Below, piece by piece: positions 10,986 through 22,425 of a stretch of DNA of 64,000 nt; the first letter of the stretch is position 1; the number at the start of each line of letters is the position of its first letter. The notes beneath the pieces were generated by a model that saw only the letters and a list, made by a program, of their open reading frames with translations, searched no databases and was not told where the DNA came from. The position numbers and the translations under genes were made by a program. This DNA comes from Adenophora triphylla var. japonica (lineage: Eukaryota > Streptophyta > Magnoliopsida > Asterales > Campanulaceae), in the NCBI GenBank assembly GCA_022495995.1, contig JAFEMH010000978.1, positions 1 through 64,000 of the forward strand. Reading direction: 5' to 3'.

Positions 10986-11214
10986 AATCAGTTAGAATTA
11001 TGAGAAAAGGTGTTTTAAAGTAGACTTAAGCTGTAATGCACGTTGCATGATCCTAAAAGCCTTGAGCCAAACACCCCTTCTGAAAACTAAGCCCTACCTT
11101 TCGTTCCCTGCAGCAAACAGAGAGTGGTTCAGAATTCCGGGTCAGCGCCTCGCCAGAATTACAGTTACGGCAGCATCAGACAGTTCCTCAGTTCCTACAG
11201 CCAGACTCTCTGAT

Positions 11215-12926
11215 ATGTCAGACTCACCGGGAAATCGTGACGGGAACGAAACCCCGCCACCGGTAAACGACATGACACTTGAAGAAGCCATCCGAGCCTA
11301 TGAGGTTCACAAGAAACAAAAAGAGGATCGGTAGAATTTCATGGTACAACTTCTGAATGAGCGAGGTATAGCAGCTATCCCCCAGCCAGACGGTACTCTC
11401 GTCCTAATCGAGGACGACGATCCTTCACGATCAGCTCCCCAAACCTTCAACCAAGTTCCTCTGCCGTCAAACTACGGAAATCCTTCAAACCAAGGAAACA
11501 GTCGACCAGGGCTTCATACTGCCACCTCTCAAAGCACCCCTGTCATATACGGACAAGCCAATACTACCCCCTTCACTCAATACAACCAGCGCAGCGCTGG
11601 ACCCTCTCAAACAAATCCAGATAACCATCAAAATCCTCCCGTGTTCACTTCCTTCTCTCAATATGCCCAAAATTCACCAGGTTTCCCCCACATAACCTTT
11701 CCGACCCATTACTTTGGACAGCCTACATTCGTTCTAGCTGCTTCATGGCCTCATATCCCTCAATTTCCACAGTATCCACTAAATTATACTCCGTTCCCTC
11801 AAAGCCCGTTTGTCCAACCCCATATCATGGTTCCCTCCGTCGTTGGAGAAGGTGATCAGTAAATGGTACTTCGACATTAGTTGTTACCAATGAGGAAGCC
11901 AATGGACCTTTGGTTACAGGTTCCATCAACCCAGAGGCTTCTATAGACCCGCATGTGGTTTTGCCGGCAGAACGGAAGGCAGACGAAACTATGGGAGAAT
12001 TCTACTTGGAACAAAGCCGAAAGCTTTCCGAAATCATGGAGTCATTGCTTGAGGATGAGCAAATAATAATCTTCAAGTCATGTTTGAAGCCATCAGTAAG
12101 AGCATCAGTCAGCCATCACTTCTATCCCGACCCCCATGCCATGGCCAATACGGGTCCCCAGTTCGAAAAAGACTTGAAAGAAAAGCCGGACCTGAGTCTA
12201 GCCTCTTCTCATCATTACGGGAAAGCCCCGTCCAATCCAATATCTACCCCAAACAAAGGGAGGGAGATTGCCGAAGCGGTTCATCATACCCATAATGGAG
12301 CACCACAAAGACGTGGTGGTCCCCCGAGACAACGACAGCACTATGATGATTTTGGGATGCCCCTTAGTGAGGTATTCGATCACGTGGTAAAGCAAGGTCT
12401 CCTCGCACCTATGAAAAACTACCAGTCCAAATTTCTCAATGCCAACTAGGATGTAACCAAGCAGTGTGCTTTTCACAAATACCATGGGCATGCGACCGAC
12501 AACTGCACAGTTTTGAGGCAAGTAATTCAAGGATTTATTGAAGAAGGAAAGTTGGAACGCTCCAGCGGCCCCAATACAGACGGAAACCCATTCCCTCGGA
12601 ATAATGAGTCAAACAATGGGGACACATCCCAGCGAAGCAACAGCTTTTCCGGGAAGCAACCTCTCATTCGTTTCGATAAGCTAGGCATGCCTCTAAGCAA
12701 GATGTTGGAGAAACTGATCAAAGAAGACTTACTCAAGCCCGTGGAGAACTACAAGCCAAAGAATCCCTTATCCAAGGCTGACAGAAGCAAGTACTGCGCC
12801 TTCCACCAGTACCATGGGCACACAACTGATAATTGCCTCGGGCTGCGACATGAGATCCAGAACTTGATAGAAGATGGAAGGCTTGAGCGTCCTGGCAGTT
12901 CAGCAACAAAAGAGCAGCTAGAGTAG
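11215..12926 (+). pseudogene. Element 2 gag (broken, duplicated zinc-knuckle module)
   Basis: Gag forms the retroelement particle. The likely start is ATG 11215 (MSDSPGNRDGNE). A TAG at 11332 interrupts it after KKQKEDR. A Pro/Gln/Tyr/Ser-rich stretch runs to 11862. The capsid-type core is mostly lost. The C-terminal part carries two copies of a module of about 90 residues: GMPLSEVFDHVVKQGLL with CAFHKYHGHATDNC (near 12350-12540), and GMPLSKMLEKLIKEDLL with CAFHQYHGHTTDNC (near 12680-12890). The CxFHxxxGHxTxNC knuckle is typical of Tat/Ogre gag. A stop separates the two modules (12447-12449), and the gene ends at 12924-12926. Confidence 0.8.
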
Positions 12927-13427
12927 GGGCTACCTATCCTCGAGATTTGTCAACTGTCTTTTGGTCAACCTTCGTAGGTTCTAGTACTTTCCTAGTTCAA
13001 TCAAGTCCGCCTCGGACATTGTAGTTAATCTTAAATTGTCTATAAATAAGAGTCTTTTTCTCTTCTTGCTAGACTTGAGACATTATTTTCACACCTACAT
13101 TACATCTAATGAAATGGTTATATCCTATATGATCACTTGCATTGCTCAACAAATAAACTCTGGAAATAACTAATGTTCTGATTAATCGGTGTGAGAAAGT
13201 CAATTGGTGCCCTCCCTATACACTTTCCTTACCTCACAAAGGCCTCCAACAAGCCATACACTTCCCAAAACATGTCCCCACCATCACCTTGACCAAGTCA
13301 ACGATGGCGGCAACATCAAAGAACAAAAAAAGGTCACTCAGCATCGAAAGATTGACCCCATGTCGACAACAACCTCGGAGCTCGTCTTCGCCCTCGTGCG
13401 CATCGAGAAAGTTCAAGCAAGAACTTC

Positions 13428-13458
<31 letters not shown>

Positions 13459-13951
13459 GCCCAAGCATGAGCTTAAAAAAAGAAAAGAAAAAGAGAGAAA
13501 AGTTCAAGCAAGAACTTCAAAAAAAAAGAGAAAAAAAGAGAATAGTTCAAGCAAGAACTTCAAAAAAAAAAAAAAAGAAAAAAAAGAGAGAAAAGTTCAA
13601 ACAAGAACTTAAAAAAAAAATGATGAGGCCAAGGACCCAGCACCGCCAATCAAAAGCTTGATATGTAGGCAAACAAAAATAAAACTCGAAGAATGGAGGT
13701 TGTCGATAACAATGGAGCGGTCGAAGCAAAGGCAAAAACACATCATAAGCCCTTATGCTATATTCGAATTCTTTCTCCCCCGCCGATCAAGAAGCAATGG
13801 AATCACGGAAGAAGCCGTCAACAACAACTTGTCAAGGGATCACCTCAAGGCCCGTGCCTCATCATCCAAACTTCCCATCTGAACCTTTGCACCAAAAAGA
13901 CCACAAATGTTCATACCCTATTCCCAAAGCCAAAACACAATTCAGCCAGAA
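12927..13951 (+). other. Spacer with A-rich repeats
   Basis: No gene is recognised. 13400-13620 is a run of units built on GTTCAAGCAAGAACTTCAA followed by A-rich tracts. The lysine-rich reading frames there follow from base composition. 13021-13080 has TATAAATAAGAGTC, a possible TATA box in spacer DNA. Confidence 0.5.
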
Positions 13952-14012
13952 CTACGGCGACCTGAGCTCCTTACACTGAGGGGAACGTAGGCAACCATAA
14001 ATGGTTCGGTCA
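13952..14012 (+). other. Hairpin module, post-gag copy (element 2)
   Basis: The outer stem is CTACG (13952-13956) with CGTAG (13986-13990). The inner stem is CTCCT (13967-13971) with AGGGG (13979-13983), so one pair is a G-T wobble compared with CCCCTT/AAGGGG of the other copies. Hairpin 2 is AACCAT-AA-ATGGTT, then CGGTC. In element 2 the module lies between gag and protease, unlike the post-integrase position in 1, A and B. Confidence 0.75.
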
Positions 14013-15440
14013 TAAACACATACAAATCCCATAAACCCGGTCTCATTAATGACCTCCCCTATACACAAACCTTTCTTTCACACACAGCCAACTTTGATCC
14101 GCAACATCGATTCACTTTCTCCTCATAATTAATTAAGACGTTTGTTCATATCGAGATTAGTGGTTGAATAACCAGAACATTAACAAAGGGTTTAAAGCAA
14201 TCTTGTGAATAAAACATGTTTTCAGATGTCTCGACAAGTCTTCTTTTTCTACGATAATTGGAAAAATAGAGCTAAACACTGTCTTTCTGTTAGCAAGGAC
14301 TTTCATACACTTCTCTAAACCTCTCTACGCTCATACTCTCTCAAAAGAGTCAAATCCAAAGCGAGTTTTGGTACCTACATTAAACTAGGCATCCACATAA
14401 AATCGAGATTCGTTCCCACTTCTCTAAAATACGTCCTTGCGCGTATACATTATAAAACATTCCTCTTACATTTTGGTTGACTAATCAAAAGAATCAATGA
14501 CAGTCGCCTCGTCGGGCCACATAAGGTTCAACTCAGATTGGGGATGCATCAGATTCACTCCAAGACCTCCGCAGATGACCAGCGCTTCCTCCAAAATGGG
14601 ACTTCACCAAGTCATTTCTTCAAGCTGGGGATTTGCCACACGAAGAGAGATTTTTCATCCCAAGGGTTTACTTTGAGTTCCGATTTCTGGGGCTTGTCAG
14701 AAGCATCTTTCGGCATTGTGGTTTTAATCAGAATTGGGGCTTCTCAGATACAACTTCGACATATTAGAATCTGAATCCTCATAACACCTTTGGGCAACAG
14801 TAGCATGCAAGGGCAGTATTCTCCATCGAGACTTCCCTGTCTTCAAGCAACACAGCTTCAGAACCTACAGGGGTGGGAAAGCCGAAATATCTGATTTCTG
14901 GGGCTTGTCAGAAGAATCTTGCGGCATTATGGTTTTGCTCAGAATTGGGGCTTCTCAGATACAACTTCGAAAGAGAGAATTTGAAAGAAGGACTATGACC
15001 GAGATCCGAAGTCTAAATCCAAGATCAGAATCTGAATCCTCATGACACCTCTGGGCAGCAGCAGCAGCAATGGCAGTTTTTCCATAACCAAGTGATATCC
15101 TCCCACTTGCTCAAATAGCTACCAAAACACTTTCGGATACATCCCCAACACATTCCCATACATAAAATTGCCTCTCACAATGCATCCCCACAAAAGGCCA
15201 GCAAAGCCAGAGCCACAACCTGGTCGGCCCGTACTCTACTCCAGCAAGTCGTCCCTTCCTTCAAACAGCACAGCTTCAGAACCTACAGGGGTGGGAAAGC
15301 AAAAATATCCTACTGACACCACAGTTCAGGCATCAGGACACAAGAAAGTCTCAAATCCCGGCAATCTTACTGCCAGTAAGAAGCATAATCCCCAGAATGA
15401 TCAGCTAAAGTTCAACTTATCAAACCTCAATACAATCGGG
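14013..15440 (+). repeat. Spacer with direct duplications
   Basis: No gene is recognised up to about 15440. A block with TTCTGGGGCTTGTCAGAAG and GGGGCTTCTCAGATACAACT occurs near 14687-14762 and again near 14890-14967. CTTCAGAACCTACAGGGGTG occurs near 14848 and 15268. GAATCCTCATRACACCT occurs near 14773 and 15034. The stretch has therefore grown by duplication. Weak relics of gag-pro linker sequence may be present. Confidence 0.6.
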
Positions 15441-16562
15441 AGGCACCACCAAAACCTCTATCTCTCAAATGTTGGAGGACCCGATCCTCCCTCAGCTCAA
15501 GCAGACTCAGGCGAACATTTCCCTTTGGTCTCTGCTCACCTCTGCATACCCTTGCAAGCTCAAGCTAGAGGAAAGTTTGGCCCGCACCATGGTCCCCATG
15601 GACACAACTCCAAAAGAGGTAATCCAGATGATCGACAACATCCACTATGGAAACATTATCACCTTCACAGATTTGGACCTGCCAAAATTTGGGGTTGACC
15701 ACAATGAGCCGCTTTGCATCACTGTTCAGACTCCGGTATGAATGTCTTGCCCGCCAAGATGATGGACCTGTTTGACATCAAGCCCACATATTTGAAGCCT
15801 TCAGTCCACACTGTCAAAGCTTATGATTCTACTTCCCGCACAGTTCTTGGGGTTGCTACTTTAAACATCTGGTTCGGCAAGCGGATGACCCCCACCGAAT
15901 TTTAAGTGTTGGACATTCCTATCACTTTCACAGCCATCCTGGGACGACCTTGGCTGCATCAAATGAATGAAGTGGCATCCACCCTTCACCAATGTATCAA
16001 GTTCATGCAAGGCAACGAGCTGACAACAGTCTACGGCAACAACGTTACCACCGAGGGGACCAGCACCAACGGCATTCCAGTGTTAGAGATCAAGCATGAT
16101 GATGATATGGCATTAACTGGATTCACCTTGGAGACTTCCAAGATCCAAATATACAGCGTGGACCTTCCACTATTCTGGGACAAAATCCCTCCTGCCATGA
16201 AGATGATGAAACTCATGAACTTCATCCCGGGACTAGGGCTCGACAAAAGGTTACAAGGCCAACACCAAGTCATCGAAGTCAAGGACCACAATACAGTCCA
16301 GGGGCTCGATTATGTGCCAACACCAGCTGACATCAGGAAAAACAAGAGGCTCGCTAGCACGAAAGCAGCAGTTCGCAAAAGGGGAACCTCCTACGACACA
16401 CCCAACCTCCGACCTTACAACTTTGACCTCGCTCGCTACTTCGTCAAAGGAACCGACAGCGGAACTGATGAAGATGAGAAAGGAAATGGGGGAACTGATA
16501 GAGGAACTGATGAAGATGAGAAAGCAATTACCCATCTTTTAGAAAGATTACCCATCTATTAG
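15441..16562 (+). pseudogene. Element 2 protease with G-patch (broken)
   Basis: This is the aspartic protease that matures Tat polyproteins. The N-terminal part has KLKLEESLARTMVPMDTTP and GNIITFTDLDLPKFG (15540-15695). The catalytic motif reads DSGMNVLPAKMMDLFD near 15728-15778, in another frame. About 40 bp that element B has before it are missing here. TAA 15903-15905 interrupts WFGKRMTPTEF before the second protease half (PITFTAILGRPWLHQMNEVA). A G-patch-like PGLGLDKRLQG (near 16228-16260) follows. The C-terminus is acidic (GTDEDEK twice) and runs directly into the 20-bp array. No RT follows. Confidence 0.8.
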
Positions 16563-16830
16563 AAAGATTACCCATCTGCTAGAAAGATTACCCATCTTTT
16601 AGAAAGATTACCCATCTGCTAGAAAGATTACCCATATTTTAGAAAGATTACCCATCTGCTAGAAAGAATACCCATCTTTTAGAAAGATTACCCATCTTTT
16701 AGAAAGATTAGCCATCTTTTAGAAAGATTAGCCATCTTTTAGAGAGATTACCCATCTTTTCATGAGATTAGCTATCTTTTAGAGAGATTACCAATCTTTT
16801 GTAAGATTAGCCATCTTTTAATTAAGGTAG
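16535..16830 (+). repeat. 20-bp tandem array, about 14 copies
   Basis: The unit is AGAAAGATTACCCATCTTTT with point variants (CATCTGCT, GCCATC). The protease reading frame ends inside the first unit (TAG 16560-16562). It marks the point where the reverse transcriptase region is missing. Confidence 0.95.
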
Positions 16831-16859
16831 ACAGTCAAATACCTTCAAACACCCTATCC

Positions 16860-17430
16860 CCAGCGAACAAGAGACAAATGGCAATCATCGTAAGCCCGTA
16901 CAACGAATCTTCTCCCCGGCCATCAATCGTAAGCCCGACCACCTCATTTGTGCGGCAATCAGTATAAACCTGCACAACAATCCCTCTTCGGCCGCCATAG
17001 TAAGCCCGAGTATCTTTTCACTCCGGCAAGTGAACATTCACCTCCCTGGCAGTCATCGTAAGCCCGACCATCTCATTTTGATGGCAATCACTGTAAGCCC
17101 GTACAACAAATCTTCTCTCCGGTAGTCATCGTAAGCCCGACCACCTCATTTCAGCGGCAATCACTATAAGCCCGCACAACAATCCCTCTTCGACCGCCAT
17201 AGTAAGCCCGAGTATCTTTTCCCCTAGCAGGTGAACAATCACTTCCCCGGCAGTCGTCGTAAGCCCGACCATCTCATTTCAACGGCAATCACTGTAATCC
17301 CGTATAACGAATCTTCTCCCCGGCAGTGATCGTAAGCCCGACCATCTCATTTCAGCGGCAATCAATGTAAGCCCGCACAACAATCCCTCTTCGGCCATCA
17401 TCGTAAGCCCGAACAATCCTCCCCAGCAGG
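16860..17430 (+). repeat. Complex repeats on CGTAAGCCCG
   Basis: Roughly ten interspersed segments built on CGGCAGTCATCGTAAGCCCG, CGGCAATCACTGTAAGCCCG and ACAACAATCCCTCTTCGGCC, in a higher-order repeat of roughly 230 bp. The same blocks appear in element 1 at 8030-8310. No coding potential is seen. Confidence 0.85.
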
Positions 17431-17489
17431 ATCCTAAGACACTCCTTCTAAAGGAATGTCAATCAATCTCCTCAGTTCCTAACGACTTC

Positions 17490-18150
17490 GTTAGAACTTT
17501 GGGCACTTTTCCCCAGCAATGTGCCATTTTCTCCCAAGATCACATTTCGTTCCTAACCCCATCGTTAGAACGTCAATCCTTCCTTCAAAATCAGATCGTG
17601 TTGTTAAAAAAACACCAGTTTAAACTGTTTCTGTCATTCCGCTCCTAACCCCGTCGGTAGAACCTCAACCCCTCTTCGGTCGTCGTCATAAACCCGAACA
17701 CTTCTCCCCAGTAGAATCGTAGGCCCGTCCCTTTAACAGAACATTAAGACTTCTTCTCCGTTTCTAACCGAATTGTTAGAACATCAAACGTTTCTTTTTC
17801 GTATCCAACCGATTTGTAAGAACGTCGAGATGTTTCTAACCGAATTGTTAGAACATCAAATGCTTCTTCTCCGTTTCTAACCGAATCGTTAGAACGTCGA
17901 GCCTCTTCTAATCGAATAGTTAGAAAGCTGATTGGTTCTTTCTCGCTTCTAACCGAATCGTTAGAAAGCTGATTGGTTCTTTCCCATTTCTAACCGAATC
18001 GTTAAAAAATTGATTGGTTCTTTCCCGCTTCTAACTAAATAGTTAGAAAGCTGATTGGTTCTTTCCCGTTTCTAATCGAATAGTTAGAACTTCGAGTGTT
18101 CCTTCTCCATTTCTAACCGAATTGTTAGAACTTCTAAAGACTTGGACCGT
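17490..18150. repeat. Array of small palindromes TTCTAAC...GTTAGAA
   Basis: More than ten units carry the perfect inverted repeat TTCTAAC-CGAATC-GTTAGAA or close variants (CGAATT, TAAATA, TCGAAT loops), separated by about 25-35 bp. Most loop changes leave the arms intact, and some arm changes are paired (CTAAC/GTTAG with CTAAT/GTTAG). Each could form a hairpin in RNA or single-stranded DNA. Confidence 0.85.
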
Positions 18151-18224
18151 GTTGTTATAACATCCGTTTGACACAACCGTTCTAGTCATCTCCTAATCCC
18201 CAGCATGAGATCCCACTTCCTCCG

Positions 18225-18725
18225 TGTATCAGAATACGCCGTCGGGGATGGAAATTTCTCATATCCTTTCAGAATACGCCGTCAGGGACAAACATTTCTC
18301 ACATCCATTCAGAATATGCTGTCGAGCACGGAAATTTCTCATATCTTTTCAGAATATGCCATCGGGGACGGAAATTTCTCGTATCATTTAAAAAAGCATT
18401 TCCGTCAAACCCGGAACTTTCAAAAAACATTTTCGTCAAACCCGAAACTTTCAAAAAACATTTTCGTCAAACCCGGAACTTTCAAAAACCTTTCCGTCAA
18501 ACTCGGAACTTTCAAAAACCTTTCTGTCAAACCAGGATCTTTCAAAAGCATTTCCGTCAAACCCGAAACTTTCAAAAGCATTTCCGTCAAACCCGGAACT
18601 TTCAAAAGCATTTCCGTCAAACCCGGAACTTTCAAAAACCTTTCCGTCAAACCCGGAACTTTCAAAAAGCATTTCCGTCAAACCCGTAACTTTCAAAAAG
18701 CATTTCTGTCAAACCCGGAACTCTC
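18225..18725 (+). repeat. 41-bp and 30-bp tandem arrays of element 2 3' UTR
   Basis: 18229-18385 has four units of about 41 bp (CAGAATACGCCGTCGGGGA then GGAAATTTCTCATATC). 18385-18725 has about eleven 30-31-bp units (TCCGTCAAACCCGGAACTTT then CAAAAGCATT). Long open frames on both strands here come from the repeat period and are not genes. Confidence 0.9.
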
Positions 18726-18797
18726 ACTCAGGTCCGAACTCCTCCTAATCATTCCCCACAGGTCAAGGCCCCTACAAATTGCCCTCACAGCCGGAAA

Positions 18798-18874
18798 CTA
18801 CGATCGGCTTGATTCCCGCTCGGGATACGTAGGAATCCTTTCGCTAAGGGTCCAGCCATTTGACCATCTAGGTC
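18798..18874 (+). other. Hairpin module, 3' UTR copy (element 2)
   Basis: The outer stem is CTACG (18798-18802) with CGTAG (18828-18832). The inner part (GGCTTGATTCCCGCTCGGGA) is identical to element 1. Hairpin 2 is CCTT-tcgct-AAGG. Hairpin 3 is GACC-atcta-GGTC, with a loop different from element 1 but the same arms. The GTCGCCGAGGGGCTAC tract follows at 18938-18955. Confidence 0.75.
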
Positions 18875-18955
18875 TCTCCATAAGGCATCTCCCCGATTTG
18901 GGATCGTTATATTTTTCCACGACCCTCTTCGAAAGTGACGTCGCCGAGGGGCTAC

Positions 18956-21084
18956 TGTAAGTACCCAAATTCGGATCGTCAAAATCCATTAAAAGTTACT
19001 CGGAATCCGTTAACTCCCCATTTTTCGAGTCAACAAGACTTCTCAGGACTGCCCCGTGCATCCAAATTCCAAAAGTGTACTCAACACACTTTCTCACACA
19101 TAAAAGTACCACTTTTCTCGAAATACGTAATTTTCGAGGTCTTCCGGGCTTTGATTTGCTGTTTTTGAGAGTCTCGACCTTTCGGAGGTCATAACTTCCT
19201 CATACGAACTCCGTTTTGGGCCGACCACATATCAAATCGAACGCGAGAACAAGATCTATGCATATAAGTAGTTTAATTAGGGAAAATAGCCAATTTGAAG
19301 AACTGGCCATCCGGCCTGTTTTACTGATTTTAAATAAAACGTGTCATTATCAATCAAATTCAAGGCCAAAAGACCAAAATGTCCCCAAATGGAGAGAGGG
19401 GCCGTCCGGCCTATTTTCCATGGAAAAACCACCAGGCTAAGCAACCTTTCCCCTTCTCCACACAAACTCCTCCTATAAATACTTCCCCTCCCCATTCATT
19501 TTAACACACCAATTCTCTCCTCTCTCCACCCCAAGTAACTTAGGCTTGTCTTCTTCCACTCTTTGGGGGACCTCGTGCTATTCCTCGATGGAATTCTCTG
19601 CTCTTCGGGGGCCCTCGTGCTACTCGTCGGTGGATTCTAATCCTCTAAAACGTAGGCTAAACCGACACAAGTTGAAACGCTACCCAAATCCGTAGGTTTC
19701 TGAGCACCAAATAAAGGAGAAACTCTGCCCAAAATTCTACCAAACACTTCCGAAACACCTTTCAAACACCTTTTCGTATCCCGTATACGTCCTCCCGAGC
19801 CAAAGAGTCGACACCAAATTTGGTAAACTCTCACTCTCAACCTTTTGCTTCATCTCTTTCTACGCGTCATACGCTACTTTCGACCCGATCAAAGTTCTCA
19901 AAATGTAGACGTAACGCCATCTACGGGACTCGATACATTTTAGTCCCTAATCATCTTCTCTCCCATAAGAGAAGTAATTTCGGGTTAAAACGGCGTTCTA
20001 GTCCCATTTTACGTTTCTGTCATTTACAGTCCGGATCGTTCGATCCGTTGATCGCACTTTTACCGTCCGGATCGTTCGATCCGTGATTGTCATTAACAAG
20101 TCCAGATCGTTTGATCCGTTGATATCGCACTTACTTTACGTACTTTACAAATCTGAGTCGCTTGGCTTGTCGATCGTATCTTTACAAGTCCGGATCGTTT
20201 GATCCGTTGATATCGCATTTTCAATACTGTCATTTACAAGTCCAAACCGTTGAGTTTGTGATAGTATTTACTTACAAATGTCCGAGTCACAAAATGACTC
20301 GTTGATCGCATCTCATTTACTACCATTTTCATAAAATTGGTAACATCGTAATGCCCGGTTCAAAACCAAAAGTTCGTCATTCGAACTCCTTTTCAAAACC
20401 CTTCAAAATCAACGTTTGTCATTCAAACGCTCATTTCAAACTCAAAATCAACGTTTGTCATTCAAAATTATAACGCTCATTTCAAACTCAAAATCGACGT
20501 TTGTCATTCAAACGCTCTTTTACCAAAATCAACGTTTGTCATTCAAACTAAAGATTCCAGTTCGTCATTCGAACTCCTTTTCAAACTCAAAGCCGACGTT
20601 TATCATTCAAACGCTCCTTTACCAAAATCAATGTTTGTCATTCAAACCAAGATTTAAGCTTGTCATTCAAGCTCCTTTTCAAAAGCAACACGAATAGACA
20701 CACACACATGCACACTTTTCGAGAAAGGTAGAAAGACTCGTCATACGAGGCATTTCGGATGATCTCAATATACTCTTCCCGAAAGGTAACGTGACCTCCG
20801 AACCTAACAATCTCTGGTCCTAAAAAGCCTTTTGTCAAGTTTTGGTTACCAATCAAAATGTCCCATTTTAAATCCTTTTTTTCAAGTTTTGGCTACCAAT
20901 CAAAACATTCAAACTTTCAAAGCCTTTTCCATGTTTTTGCTACCAATAAAAACGATCCTTTTCAAAACCAGCCATTTTCAAAGTTTAGGCTCATAATACA
21001 AAACGGCGTGGCGACTCTCTCTTTTCCAAGTGAAGTCCATCGAAAGAACCGCTCGCCGCAGTCCGCGCGATCCGGGTAATTTCA
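18956..21084 (+). repeat. 3' LTR of Tat element 2
   Basis: It begins TGTAAGTACCC directly after the GAGGGGCTAC tract and ends GGGTAATTTCA. It aligns with 8759-10730 but is visibly diverged, so either the two LTRs are old or they come from different copies. The TATA box is TATAAATAC at 19474-19482. It abuts a copia gag fragment at 21085. Confidence 0.85.
19305..19482 (+). promoter_or_regulatory. LTR promoter of element 2 with two CCG palindromes
   Basis: GGCCATCCGGCC (19305-19316) and GGCCGTCCGGCC (19400-19411) stand 95 bp apart, close to the 92-bp spacing in the element 1 LTR, upstream of TATAAATAC (19474-19482). The sequence of the site has changed but its palindromic CCG/CGG form has not. 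Confidence 0.55.
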
Positions 21085-22425
21085 TTTGGCCAATGATGTG
21101 TCGAAGAATGTTTTGGAGGTGAAGACTACCATGGAGATGTTATAGATGTTGGCGAGCATGTACAAGGCACCATCAGCGGCAAATAAGGCTCATTTAATGA
21201 GAAAGTTGTTGAACATAAGGATGGTGGAGGGCATGTCGACAACAAAGCATATAAGTGAATTCAAGTCTACTGCGACCCAACTATCTTCCGTGGATGTTAT
21301 TCTTGATGACGAGGTAATAGCATTGATTTTAATTTCTTCTTTTCCAGAAAGTTGGGATAGGACTGCGATAGCAGTGAATGTATCAACGGGGAAGGTGAAG
21401 TTGAAATTTTTGGATGTCGAGGATGTGATCCTTGGAAATGAAATTCGGAGGAAGAGCAAGATGGAGAAACCGGGCAAGCATTAAGTGTCGGTAAAAAGAG
21501 TAAGGGATGCAAGAAGACGATTACTTGCTACGGATGTGGGAAGAAGGGACATTATAAGAGATATTGTCCAGAGTGGTGGGTGGTGAGAGAGAATTGAATG
21601 TCAATGAAGAAATTGCGGATGCATTAATATTGGGTGGGAGCAGTCCAACATATCCGTGGGTTTTGGATTCGGGCACATTGTTTCATTCGTGCACTAGTTT
21701 GGAAGGGATGGAGAAGTACATTTCGGGCAATTTTGGGGGTCATTTAGGTCAAACCAACGGATGGGAATGTGTTGCGGCTTCGTGATATTTGACATATTCC
21801 GGACATTAAGAGGAACTTGATTTCCATAAGGCAACTTGATAAGGAAGGTTATGTGGTGACCTTCGGTTGTGACACATGGAAGGTAAATCGGGGAGCTAGC
21901 TTGGTAGCTCGAGGCTATTTCGAATATATTGTATACCACATGCAACATGGGTTGTTGGAGGAAATAAGTGGACACTCTAATAATTGATGGTGGTGGCCGA
22001 AATCGTCGTGGTGGACGAAATTTCAATAAACGGTATGTTGGTAGAAAATTGGGTAATGAAGTCGGCCGTCGAGGAGCCAATTTGGCCAACATGAGAGCGG
22101 GATCTAGAATAGTGATGTGATGGGTTTCTAAGGACACGCATAAGTTCCAAGCTTGTGACTGTGTGGGGCACGAGGATTCGCGTTGTAGAAGATCATTAGT
22201 TAGCAAGAAAGTGAGTGGGGATGTGCAAGGAGGATCATTTGGAATGAAGACTTAAGGTATGGTGGAACCGACAATTATGTTGAAGCGTCGCTCAGCTTTA
22301 ACTCACTTGGATAACTAGACAAGGGGGTGGCGCTACCAATGCAAAGAAATTTGTTTCGCGGAAATCAAACTCGAGTGGGAGAATGGCAGAGGTATCACAG
22401 TTCGGTTAGTCTCTAGGTGGGAGAT
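21085..22425 (+). pseudogene. Ty1/copia gag-protease remnant
   Basis: The gag domain (MLASMYKAPSAANKAHLMRK, 21146-21484) is of the UBN2 type. A CCHC knuckle follows in another frame (CYGCGKKGHYKRYC, near 21530-21570). The protease motif is WVLDSGTLFHSC near 21658. The pre-integrase region (HIPDIKRNLISIRQLD, near 21795) is interrupted by a stop. Integrase, RT and RNase H are missing. 22000-22425 is degenerate and ends with the copia-type tract GTGGGAGAT before an LTR. The 5' part was cut off where Tat element 2 joins at 21084/21085. Confidence 0.8.

Larger units (their letters stand above)
8759..21084 (+). mobile_element. Tat element 2, gag-protease-only derivative
   Basis: Between two related LTRs (8759-10730 and 18956-21084) lie a hairpin-repeat leader, gag, a hairpin module, duplicated spacer DNA, protease with G-patch, four kinds of tandem array, and the 3' UTR module. 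No RT, RNase H, integrase or antisense gene is present. It resembles non-autonomous gag-only elements that depend on relatives for replication. The left LTR is preceded by element 1 sequence rather than a target duplication of the right flank, so the pair probably arose by LTR recombination or tandem insertion. Confidence 0.7.

Noticed and set aside
13289..13661. Lysine-rich open frames
   Set aside because: They are A-rich repeats, open by composition only.
18420..18960. Long open frames on both strands
   Set aside because: They come from the 30-bp array and have no domain.
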